From Deltaproteobacteria bacterium (lineage in GTDB: Bacteria > Myxococcota_A > Bradymonadia > REDH01), in assembly GCA_013205435.1 (NCBI GenBank), contig JABMMX010000331.1, positions 1 through 33,513 on the forward strand: a stretch of 33,513 bases of DNA, written 5' to 3'. The translations under genes were made by a program, and so were the position numbers. The notes under the pieces were generated by a model. The model was not told where the DNA came from. It did no database searches and was given only the letters and a program-made list of their open reading frames with translations. Positions 1 through 7,344 of this stretch are shown piece after piece; position 1 is the stretch's first letter, and each line of letters starts with the position of its first letter.

Positions 1-122
1 ATCTACAGGGTGATGAACTGACCGAGGAAGGCTTTTCTCCCGCTGAGTTTGTGCCGGATGGTGACAGTATCGAAGACCCTGCGACCTCGGATGTCGTCAC
101 AAGCCCCGCGGTAACGCCGTGA
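1..122 (+). CDS. 3' end of an unidentified protein (partial)
   Basis: Only the last 39 codons are inside the window, reading from base 3 to a TGA at 120-122. The visible tail is acidic and rich in Pro, Ser, Thr and Asp (ending DVVTSPAVTP), so it looks like a flexible C-terminus and not part of a folded domain. Its stop overlaps the GTG start of the next gene (GTGA at 119-122), which suggests translational coupling and membership of the same polysaccharide export operon. The family cannot be recognised from this fragment. A polymerase, glycosyltransferase or another export component are all possible. Confidence 0.6.
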   Translation, partial: LQGDELTEEGFSPAEFVPDGDSIEDPATSDVVTSPAVTP

Positions 123-1465
123 AGGTTTTTGCTGGAAGGGCTGCCTCGGGCAGTCAATTGGTTTCGTTTCTTGTTGTGGCTGTGGCCTCTCTGTTTGGAG
201 CAGGCGAAGCGAGTGCCGCTGGTGACGGGGTTCGTGTTGGAGCCCTCAAGATTGACGCGCGTCTCGGCACCGAGTTCGGCTTCAATTCTAACGTTCAGGC
301 GAACTCTGGGTCCGATGGTTCGGTTGCTCAGCTCAACCTGAAGCCGTCGTTGAATCTCTCGACGCCGGCGTCGGGCCTCATGCAGATCAACGCAGGCGCG
401 GGTTTGGGCTGGCGTCAATACCTGCTTGTTCCCGATGGGCAACAGGACCAGACCGCGCCAGATTTCGGCGGTATCTTCGCCCTCAAGTTCAATCCGGGTG
501 GCGCGTTCTCCTTCACCCCCTCGGACCAACTTCGGATCTCTTCTCCGCCCAATCCGAGCCCGTCGGGAGAGCCGATCACGGCTGTCTCAAACGAGGCTGG
601 GGCCGAGCTAGGCTTCCACCCAGGCGGTTCCGCCGCCAAGGCCCGCTTGGGTTTCAGTGCTCTTGCGAAGGGGTCTTACGGCTTCCTCCAGTACTCCAAT
701 GGGGACGGCTACGACTTCCGAGACAAGGGTGTCGGCAAGGGCCGCGGTGAGCTTCGTTACAACTTCCTGCCCCGCACGGCGGCTACCTTTGTTGCGACGG
801 TCGAGGACAATGTCTTCGAAAAGGCGTCTTCCATTGTTGGAGGTGGTGAAGGCTCAGGCGAGGGTTCGGGCGTTGAGCTCAGCAACATCAACACGACGCC
901 CATCCGTCTCTTCGTCGGCGGCGAGACTCTCCTCTCTGCGCAGCTCGAAGTGGCCGCCGAACTCGGCACCGCATTCGTAGTGTACGGCTCCCTCGACAAG
1001 CCGTCGGCCTTCGTCGCCAACGCGCGCGCGACCTACTACCTTTCTCGGCGGAACACGGTCTCGTTTGAGTATCTACGAGACTTCGCTGACACCGCTCGGT
1101 ACTCTTGGGTCCAGTTTGATCGGCTCTCGGTCAAGTATGGGACGAGCGATCAACTGTTCGACGCTTCCGCCCGTGTTGCGGCATCATTCCGCAACTTTGG
1201 CCCTGACCAGCAGGCCCCGCTCGTGACCGCGACCACCGATCTGGTCGCGAGCGCTGAGGGCCGGGTTGGATTCAAGGTGGCGAAGGGAGTCTTGGCTGGT
1301 TTCAAGTATGTCTTCGAGACGAGGTCTGGCTCTGCAGAGGGCGCCGTCGATGCTAGCGGAGCTGGAACTGGCGATGCTGGCGACCTTATCAGCGCTGGCG
1401 ACCTGACGCAGATCAACGAGTTTACGCGGCATCAGGCCTACTTTACCGTCGACCTGAAGTACTGA
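119..1465 (+). CDS. outer-membrane beta-barrel protein of a polysaccharide export locus
   Basis: The 448-residue product begins with a signal peptide (hydrophobic core near residues 15-28, likely cleavage after ASA at about 34). The mature part is rich in alternating polar and aromatic residues, has many Gly/Ser turns, and ends in an amphipathic strand with a terminal aromatic residue (AYFTVDLKY). That ending is typical of outer-membrane barrels inserted by BAM. The GTG start overlaps the upstream stop. The next genes encode an OPX lipoprotein and a Wzc-type co-polymerase, so the barrel probably forms the outer-membrane pore for a secreted polysaccharide, as Wzp barrels do beside short OPX proteins in Myxococcus. 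The barrel call rests on composition and C-terminus, and the specific role is inferred from neighbours. A GEGSGEGSG-like loop near residues 241-250 is low complexity. Confidence 0.75.
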   Translation: MKVFAGRAASGSQLVSFLVVAVASLFGAGEASAAGDGVRVGALKIDARLGTEFGFNSNVQANSGSDGSVAQLNLKPSLNLSTPASGLMQINAGAGLGWRQYLLVPDGQQDQTAPDFGGIFALKFNPGGAFSFTPSDQLRISSPPNPSPSGEPITAVSNEAGAELGFHPGGSAAKARLGFSALAKGSYGFLQYSNGDGYDFRDKGVGKGRGELRYNFLPRTAATFVATVEDNVFEKASSIVGGGEGSGEGSGVELSNINTTPIRLFVGGETLLSAQLEVAAELGTAFVVYGSLDKPSAFVANARATYYLSRRNTVSFEYLRDFADTARYSWVQFDRLSVKYGTSDQLFDASARVAASFRNFGPDQQAPLVTATTDLVASAEGRVGFKVAKGVLAGFKYVFETRSGSAEGAVDASGAGTGDAGDLISAGDLTQINEFTRHQAYFTVDLKY

Positions 1466-1531
1466 TTTGAGGTTACGAGCTGGCCGTAAGGCCCGCCCGA
1501 GGCTTCGGTCGTCTGTTGAGAGTTCGTTCCG

Positions 1532-2128
1532 ATGCGCCGCCTTACCTTGAGCCTCTTGCTTCTGGGTGCCTGTCGCCCCGCCGTTTCGGATTCCTATCTG
1601 GAGTGGGCAGAGCGGTCATGGCAGTTCCAAGACCCGGGCCGGCTAGGCGTGGGCGACTCGTTTGCCATCAAGGTGTTTGGGCAGGCAGACCTCGGGGGCG
1701 ACTTCGCTGTGAACGAGCTTGGCGTCATCAGGTTCCCGCTCGTTGGGACGGTTACCGCTCAGGGACGCACCTGCGCTGAACTCGAGGAAGACCTTACGGA
1801 GCGTCTTGCGGCGACCGTTTTAAAGGCGCCGCTTGTCACCTGTTCGCTCATCGAGATGCGGTCTCGACGCATCTCCGTCGTTGGCCAAGTCGTCTCGCCA
1901 GGTAATTTTCCCTACACGCCGGGCCTGACGGTCGTCGACGCGGTGGCGGCGGCGAAGGGCATCGATGCAACCAACGCCAGTGGCGACGTGCTTGTCACCA
2001 GGATGGTAGACGGGCAGCAGATCAAGCTTGAGGTCCCCCTGCAGGAGATCATGAAGGGGCGGGTGCCCAACCTTCTTCTCTGGCCCGGAGACGTTGTCTT
2101 CGTCCCAACCTTCCAACTGCTCAATTGA
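1532..2128 (+). CDS. short OPX (Wza-like) polysaccharide export lipoprotein
   Basis: The 198-residue protein has a lipoprotein signal with lipobox LLGAC (Cys14). It continues with a Poly_export domain (about 40-105; start 'GRLGVGDSFAIKVFG') and one SLBB domain (about 112-195; 'ISVVGQVVSPGNFPY' to 'LLWPGDVVFVP'). OPX proteins line the periplasmic end of the capsule/EPS export channel. Canonical Wza is about 380 residues and has a C-terminal amphipathic helix that crosses the outer membrane. This protein stops directly after the SLBB domain, so it lacks that helix and would need a separate outer-membrane pore. The adjacent beta-barrel gene is the obvious candidate. The ATG at 1532 is chosen because the signal peptide begins there. 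Confidence 0.9.
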   Translation: MRRLTLSLLLLGACRPAVSDSYLEWAERSWQFQDPGRLGVGDSFAIKVFGQADLGGDFAVNELGVIRFPLVGTVTAQGRTCAELEEDLTERLAATVLKAPLVTCSLIEMRSRRISVVGQVVSPGNFPYTPGLTVVDAVAAAKGIDATNASGDVLVTRMVDGQQIKLEVPLQEIMKGRVPNLLLWPGDVVFVPTFQLLN

Positions 2129-2130
2129 GG
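2127..2130 (+). promoter_or_regulatory. ribosome binding site that decides the BY-kinase start
   Basis: GAGG lies 5 nt before the ATG at 2136 and overlaps the stop codon of the OPX gene. It favours that ATG over the in-frame TTG at 2094, which lies inside the OPX gene and has no such motif. Confidence 0.6.
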
Positions 2131-2135
2131 TCGAA

Positions 2136-4373
2136 ATGAGCAGCGAAGGGACACAGCCACGTACCTCCGTCGAGTCTTCGACCGCATCGCAGGTCGACTA
2201 CCTCGGACTCATTCTACGGCACCTTTGGCTCACGGTGGCCGTCGTAGCCATCTCTATGCTCGGCACCTTCCTCTACCTGCGGACCCTCTCGCCGCAGTAC
2301 CGCTCGACGGCGCTCCTCGATCTCGACACCGAGTCTCCCAATGTCCTTGGCAGCATGTCGGCGGGACTCGATGCCCAAGGTGGAGCCCGCGGCGCGCGCG
2401 AACTGCGCATGAACTTCGAGTCGCAGTATCGCGTCATCGCAGGCCGTGCCGTCGCTGAAGATGTCGCCAATCGGCTCGCGCTCCGAGAGAACGCCGCCTT
2501 TGTTGGCCTGTCAGATGTCAAGGACCCTGCCGCTCTCCGCGAGGCGCTCGGGCGGGCCGACGCAGCCGCTGCCGTGATGGGTGCCATCACCATCGAGCCG
2601 GTCTTCGAGTCCTCGCTCCTACGTATTCACGCGCGTGCCTCGTCTCCCAGACTTGCCACCCAGATCGCGAACACGGTTGCGGAGGTCTACATCGACCAGC
2701 GGGTCAAGCGTCGGCTCGATGTTTCGGAGAGTTCGGCAGCCTGGCTTCGGCAACAGTACGAGGATCTCGGCAAGCAGCTCTCCGCCGCCGAGACCGCAGT
2801 TTACGACTTTCGCAAAGAGCGAAACATTCTCTCCATCTCGCTCGGCGATAAACAGAACCTCACGGGTGAGGCACTCGGAGAGCTGAGTGGACAGCTCTTC
2901 CAGGCCGAGTCAGATGCGCGCGGGTTGCGCGTAGCTGCCGAGCAGCATCGGGCTGTGAAGACCGACGAGGCGCTACTCGATGCCGCGGTTCAAGGTGTCA
3001 TTTCGTCGGAGCTGATCGAAGGCCTCAAAGTTCGTCTGGTCGATCTGAGCGTGGAGCGCACCAAACTCGAGGCAACCTACCTCGATGGCCACCCGCAGCT
3101 TGCCTCGGTGAAGGAACAGTACGCCCAGGTCCGCCTGATGCTTCTACGCGAGGTCCGAAACTCCATCCGTGCAGTTGAGTCTCAGCTAACGCAGGCAGAC
3201 AAGCGCGTTGCTGAACTCCGGGCCCGCCTCGATCAGACCCGCTCCGAGGCACTCGCGATGGGGCAGGACGAGCTGACCTACAACAGTCTCGTCTCTTCGG
3301 CTTCGTCAGACAGAGAACTTTACCGCATGATTGAGCGCCGACTCAAAGAGGTCGAGATCGCCCGTATGCTTCAGCAGAACCGCGTGGCGGTCGTTGAACG
3401 AGCTACCGACAACGGCGGGCCCGTCTTTCCAAAGTTTGGCGTCTCGATGCTGGCTTCCTTGGTTGTGGGCGTGTTGCTCGCCTTCGTCTTCGCCTATCTT
3501 GTCGAGACACTGGACACTTCGGTCCGTTCGGTCGGCGAGCTCGAGCGACTCATCGGCGTGACGGCCCTCGGCTTCTTGCCCATTATCTCGCGTGGGAAAG
3601 CCAGCCGGCGCTCCTCGCGCGCACCCGGAAAGGGCGAAGACTTTGAGCCCGACACCTTTGTCATCGATTTTCCGAAGTCGACAATGGCGGAATCCTGTCG
3701 GTCTATCCGAACCAACCTGATCTTCATGGGCTCAGAGCAGCCGTTGCGCTCCATCCTCGTCACCTCGGCGGGGCCTCGTGAGGGTAAGACGACTGCCTCG
3801 GTCAGCCTTGCCGCGGTGATGGCACAGTCTGGCAGTCCGGTCGTTCTGATCGACGGCGACATGCGCAAGCCCCGCCTTCATAAGATTTTCGGTCTGGACG
3901 GCGGGCTTGGGCTCTCCAGTGTGCTCATGGGCGAGGCCTCGCTGGACGAAGTCATCCAGGCCACGCGCGTCCCCGACCTCTTTATCATTCCTTGCGGAGC
4001 TGTCCCGGAGAACCCGGCGGAGCTGCTTCAGTCTGACAGGTTCCGTGAGCTGATTTCCGAGCTCACCGAGCGGTTCGGAATGGTCGTGTTCGACTCGCCG
4101 CCCGTGGTGCCTGTCACCGACGCGGCCATCATCGGTGCTGCTGTGGACGGCGTCGTCCTGGTTGCACGCTCAGGGTCGACGCGCCGAGAGATGATAGCAC
4201 GCGCGGTTGACCTGCTGAGAGGTGTCAACGCCAACCTTCTTGGCGTCGTCTTGAATGCGATCGACGTCGAAGGGCGTCGACGTGGTGGCTACTACTACTA
4301 CTACTATCGGCACTACGGCGCCTACTACGGTCAGCCAGACGACAAGGCGAAGGGCGGAGACTCCGCGGCCTAA
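2136..4373 (+). CDS. wzc: Wzc-type polysaccharide co-polymerase / BY-kinase (tyrosine autokinase)
   Basis: The 745-residue inner-membrane protein has an N-terminal Wzz domain with TM1 near 27-47, a long periplasmic coiled-coil region, TM2 near 435-456 and a cytoplasmic BY-kinase domain. The kinase shows Walker A (GPREGKTT, Lys551), Walker A' (LIDGDMRKP, Asp573/Asp575) and Walker B (VVFDSPP, Asp653). The C-terminus is a tyrosine cluster: Tyr719-724 in a row plus Tyr727, 730 and 731, the usual autophosphorylation tail. Such proteins control polymer length and export by cycles of trans-phosphorylation and work with an OPX protein and polymerase. Co-polymerase and kinase are fused here, unlike two-gene Firmicute systems. 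The gene ends in a 4-nt overlap with convergent ribF. The polymer is unknown. Confidence 0.93.
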   Translation: MSSEGTQPRTSVESSTASQVDYLGLILRHLWLTVAVVAISMLGTFLYLRTLSPQYRSTALLDLDTESPNVLGSMSAGLDAQGGARGARELRMNFESQYRVIAGRAVAEDVANRLALRENAAFVGLSDVKDPAALREALGRADAAAAVMGAITIEPVFESSLLRIHARASSPRLATQIANTVAEVYIDQRVKRRLDVSESSAAWLRQQYEDLGKQLSAAETAVYDFRKERNILSISLGDKQNLTGEALGELSGQLFQAESDARGLRVAAEQHRAVKTDEALLDAAVQGVISSELIEGLKVRLVDLSVERTKLEATYLDGHPQLASVKEQYAQVRLMLLREVRNSIRAVESQLTQADKRVAELRARLDQTRSEALAMGQDELTYNSLVSSASSDRELYRMIERRLKEVEIARMLQQNRVAVVERATDNGGPVFPKFGVSMLASLVVGVLLAFVFAYLVETLDTSVRSVGELERLIGVTALGFLPIISRGKASRRSSRAPGKGEDFEPDTFVIDFPKSTMAESCRSIRTNLIFMGSEQPLRSILVTSAGPREGKTTASVSLAAVMAQSGSPVVLIDGDMRKPRLHKIFGLDGGLGLSSVLMGEASLDEVIQATRVPDLFIIPCGAVPENPAELLQSDRFRELISELTERFGMVVFDSPPVVPVTDAAIIGAAVDGVVLVARSGSTRREMIARAVDLLRGVNANLLGVVLNAIDVEGRRRGGYYYYYYRHYGAYYGQPDDKAKGGDSAA

Positions 4374-5281
4374 CTTCGCGGGTGAGCGGCGTGCCAAGCG
4401 GCAGCCGATGCGATGTCGATGCCGATCTGTGCGCGAAGGGCGAGCGCCTCTTCGAAGCGCTGCTCGGGGCGCAGGTAGGCGTGAAGTTGGACCGCCACTG
4501 GCCCTTCGAAGGCAGCGAACTCTGTTAGTGCGTGGGCCTCGAGTGAGATGCGAGGGTCGTCCGCGAAGGTGGGCCGGACCCCAAGGTTGGCGACGGCAGA
4601 GATGGACTGCGCCGAGGTAACGATGGTCGCAACATAGACGCCGTGCGCAGGCAGCAGGTGTCCAAGCGGGTAGAGGTTGAGCGTAGGAACACCCAGCGTT
4701 CGGCCGCGACCGTGGCCCGAAGCAATCTCTCCTGCGATTGCGTAGGGTCGGCCGAGAAGTGCCGCGACGAGGCCCATGTCAGCCGATCGCAGCGCACCGC
4801 GCACCCGTGACGAAGAGACGACCACACCGAGATGGGTAACAGCCTCATGCACGGCGACGGTAAACCCTTTGCCCTCTCCGAGCGCGCCAAGCATCACCGT
4901 GTCGCCAGCGCGACCGCTACCAAAGCGGAAGTCCTCACCGACATGCACACGGGCGATCCCAGGATGGCGCGCTACCAGCAGGTCAACAAAGGTTTCGGGC
5001 GACATTGCCGTGAGCGCCTCACCAAAGGTCAGCCGATCTACGCGGCTCAGGCCCAACCCCGTGAGCGTCTCATCTCGGCCATCGGGTGACTGAAGCCGAA
5101 AGGTCTCTGGCGCGACACCCTTGAAAAAGCTCACAGGGTGCGGCTCGAAGGTCACTGCTACGGCTTTCGCCCCGGCTTCACGCGCATCCGCCACCGCTGC
5201 AACGACGAGGCGCCTGTGGCCGAGGTGCACACCGTCGAAGTTACCGATGGTGACGACAGTTCGTTGATTCGAAGATTGCAT
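4370..5281 (-). CDS. ribF: bifunctional riboflavin kinase / FAD synthetase
   Basis: The 303-residue enzyme phosphorylates riboflavin to FMN and adenylylates FMN to FAD in the cytoplasm. The N-terminal FAD synthetase domain shows 'GNFDGVHLGH' (near residues 13-22) and 'VGEDFRFGSGRAGD'. The linker 'SSSRVRGAL' follows, and the riboflavin kinase domain has 'GHGRGRTLGVPTLNL' and 'NLGVRPTF'. Length is normal for RibF. The ATG at 5281 is chosen because it begins 12 residues before the GNFDG motif. An in-frame ATG at 5335 would add 18 non-conserved residues, and neither start has a strong ribosome binding site. The gene is divergent from aroE and overlaps wzc by 4 nt at the stops. Confidence 0.95.
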   Translation of the reverse strand: MQSSNQRTVVTIGNFDGVHLGHRRLVVAAVADAREAGAKAVAVTFEPHPVSFFKGVAPETFRLQSPDGRDETLTGLGLSRVDRLTFGEALTAMSPETFVDLLVARHPGIARVHVGEDFRFGSGRAGDTVMLGALGEGKGFTVAVHEAVTHLGVVVSSSRVRGALRSADMGLVAALLGRPYAIAGEIASGHGRGRTLGVPTLNLYPLGHLLPAHGVYVATIVTSAQSISAVANLGVRPTFADDPRISLEAHALTEFAAFEGPVAVQLHAYLRPEQRFEEALALRAQIGIDIASAAAWHAAHPRS

Positions 5282-5312
5282 CGACTTAGGGTTCCGTGCG
5301 GCGAAGGGTCTC

Positions 5313-5329
5313 GTCGGGCAAGTGCCCGC
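5313..5329. repeat. short inverted repeat between ribF and aroE
   Basis: CGGGCA-AG-TGCCCG (5315-5328) is a 6-bp perfect dyad in the 81-nt divergent intergenic region. It could be an operator or chance in GC-rich DNA. A longer dyad starting with the same ten bases (GTCGGGCAAG) occurs at 26733-26752. Confidence 0.3.
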
Positions 5330-5362
5330 AGCCATCTAGGCCGTCGGCGTGCAAGGTGCCAG

Positions 5363-6289
5363 ATGTTCGCAGCGGGTAGGTTCGCAGTCGTGGGTGTAGA
5401 TGTGGTCGGTTCGGCCTCGCCTGCGATGCACAATGCTGCGCTGCAGGCCATGGGTTTGCAGCCGACCTATGAGGCCCGCTCTCTCATGGCCTCGGAACTT
5501 CCCGGATTCCTGCGTCGAGCCTCCGCAGAGGGGTTCCAAGGGCTAAACGTTACGGCGCCCTACAAGACATTGGCCTATGAGATGGCGAAGGTCTGCTCAC
5601 CGGTGGTGCAGGCTGCGGGCGCCGCAAACACCTGGCGCATCGGTCCGCGCGGCGCGGAGGCCTTCAACACCGACGTCGACGGGCTGTGGGCCATGCTAAC
5701 GGCCTATGGTGCGCTCTCCGCGGGGCAGCGGGTGGTGTTGCTTGGGGCAGGTGGCGCGGCGCGTGCCGCGGCCCTCGTGCTAGGGCAGTGGGCAGAGGCT
5801 GTGCTGGTCATCAATCGCACGCCGGCGCACGCGCGGGCACTCTGTGCCGCCCAGATGCTGCATCCTGAAAACAGGGCTCGCTGGCAGGTACTGCAACTCC
5901 AACATCCCGGCGATCTGGTGGCGCTGCAGGAGGCGTTTACCGATGCCGCGCTGGTGATAGACGCCGTTGGGGATCGCGGTGTTGCCCGATGCGGGGGCCA
6001 CGAGGCCCGTCTGCCGTGGCGTGTCCTCGACCACCGCGCCGAACTCTTCGACCTCAGCTACGGTAGCGCAGCTTCGCCACTGAGCCTCTGGACAGGGCGT
6101 GCTGCCTTCGATGGCGCAACGATGCTCCTGCATCAGGGAGCGGCCTCCTTCGAACTCTGGACGGGGCGCGCGGCACCGCTCGAGGTAATGCGCGACGCCC
6201 TCGCGGCACGGCTCGGCCGCCCCGCGCCCTCCATCCCCATGGTTCCCAGCGCGATCGGCCGCTTTGAACAGGCCGGCTCTCGCGGATAA
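5363..6289 (+). CDS. aroE: shikimate dehydrogenase
   Basis: The 308-residue protein reduces 3-dehydroshikimate to shikimate with NADPH in aromatic amino acid synthesis. Visible motifs are 'SASPAMHN' (substrate serines), 'LNVTAPYK' (catalytic Lys), 'GAANT', 'FNTDVDG' (catalytic Asp), the dinucleotide-binding 'VLLGAGGAARAAAL', 'VINRT', and C-terminal 'FDLSYG' and 'GATMLLHQGAASFELW'. The reading frame is open further upstream, but that part is antisense to ribF and unlike AroE. The ATG at 5363 puts the first conserved strand ('FAVVG') at the usual place. The substrate loop is slightly unusual: 'VVGSASP' replaces the common 'PIxHSxSP', but both serines remain. A YdiB-like quinate/shikimate paralogue cannot be excluded. 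Confidence 0.93.
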   Translation: MFAAGRFAVVGVDVVGSASPAMHNAALQAMGLQPTYEARSLMASELPGFLRRASAEGFQGLNVTAPYKTLAYEMAKVCSPVVQAAGAANTWRIGPRGAEAFNTDVDGLWAMLTAYGALSAGQRVVLLGAGGAARAAALVLGQWAEAVLVINRTPAHARALCAAQMLHPENRARWQVLQLQHPGDLVALQEAFTDAALVIDAVGDRGVARCGGHEARLPWRVLDHRAELFDLSYGSAASPLSLWTGRAAFDGATMLLHQGAASFELWTGRAAPLEVMRDALAARLGRPAPSIPMVPSAIGRFEQAGSRG

Positions 6290-6345
6290 TGTCTCTGCCC
6301 GCTGCTCCTGCTAGGTGAGCTGCACCGCACTCTTCACGGGTCGAA

Positions 6346-7344
6346 ATGTCCTCGCAATCTGTCCAACTCGTTGTCGTTGTGACCCCTCGTCCGGGAGATG
6401 AGGCTGTTGTGCTGCCCGCGCGGCTGAGCGAGATCACCGGCCGCAGCAGGACGCAGCTCGCCATCGAGCTACAGCGCGGTGAGGTGGAGGTGCTCCGCAG
6501 CGACGATCGGGGCGAAGTCTCTCGCATTGTCGAACAGCTTGCGGCCTTTGGCCTGCTCGCGGTCGTACGCGAAGCCGCGGCGCCTGACCCGCGCAGCGCA
6601 ACGCCGGCTACCGGAGAGGGGTGGGGCAGGGTGCTCGGGGCCTTCGATGCCAAGGTTGCGGTCGCGCCTTCGCGCCTGCCCGACCGGCTCGCGGCGGGTC
6701 GCCTGCCCGAGGCCGATGGCTGGCAGCCGGCTGAGCCGCCACCGTTGCGGTTGAGTGACGCAGCAGCCTCCCCATCGGCGCACCGCGAGGGCGTCGTAGA
6801 CGGCCGAGGACGGCGGGCGCCGAACGCAGGCGCTGCCTCGGCCACCGATGTCGCGCTCGATCTCATGAGCGAGGCAGCAGGGTTGAACGGTCCTCCCGTC
6901 GGAGGTGTGCGGCGTGGTGCGAAAGGAGCGAACGCGGCGCCGAGGCGGCCGTCGGCGCGGGCCGTCGTGATAGCCCTGACCCTGCTGTTCGTCGCAGGCC
7001 TAGGATTCGCCGTCTACCAACGGATGCATCGTGCTCTCCCGCCGGTTGTCGCTCCGCCGGCCGGCCGCGCAACGGGTCTCGCACCCGTCGAGCCCTCGGT
7101 CGCTCCAGCCTCCGCTGCGCCTCAGCCTCCGACCGAGGAACAGGTCCGAATGCTCGTCGACCGCGCAGGCGAAGCTTGCCGCAGCGCAGACTTTGAGCGC
7201 TGCAAAGAGCTCGCCGATCAGGCGCTTGATCTCGACGAGACCAACCGCGCGGCGCAGGCGGTTCACATCAGGGCTGTCACCGCGATCAGCGCGCAGGCCG
7301 GTCGACCAGCGCAGAACCCGACTCCCCCATCAGGGCCGCCATGA
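6346..7344 (+). CDS. single-pass membrane protein with possible L7/L12-CTD-like N-terminal domain and TPR-like C-terminus
   Basis: The function of this 332-residue protein is not recognised. Residues 6-76 form a small alpha/beta domain. Its pattern 'LSEITGRSRTQLAIELQRG...VLRSDDRGEVSRIVEQLAAFGLLAVV' resembles the ClpS/ribosomal bL12 C-terminal fold; this is a tentative pattern match. Residues 80-200 are Pro/Ala/Arg-rich linker, 205-225 a single TM helix, 230-262 another Pro/Ala linker, and 265-315 a helical pair with 'CRSADFERCKELADQALDLDE' character, like one TPR repeat. The predicted topology is N-terminus in the cytoplasm and TPR-like part in the periplasm. The stop overlaps the next start (ATGA at 7341-7344), so the two genes are coupled. 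Confidence 0.8.
   Translation: MSSQSVQLVVVVTPRPGDEAVVLPARLSEITGRSRTQLAIELQRGEVEVLRSDDRGEVSRIVEQLAAFGLLAVVREAAAPDPRSATPATGEGWGRVLGAFDAKVAVAPSRLPDRLAAGRLPEADGWQPAEPPPLRLSDAAASPSAHREGVVDGRGRRAPNAGAASATDVALDLMSEAAGLNGPPVGGVRRGAKGANAAPRRPSARAVVIALTLLFVAGLGFAVYQRMHRALPPVVAPPAGRATGLAPVEPSVAPASAAPQPPTEEQVRMLVDRAGEACRSADFERCKELADQALDLDETNRAAQAVHIRAVTAISAQAGRPAQNPTPPSGPP

Noticed and set aside
2094-2135. TTG start extending the BY-kinase by 14 residues into the OPX gene
   Set aside because: No ribosome binding site, extra residues not family-like, and a GAGG sits correctly before ATG 2136.
5138-5362. 75-codon N-terminal extension of aroE
   Set aside because: It is the complement of the ribF 5' region and unlike any AroE; ATG 5363 fits the family start.
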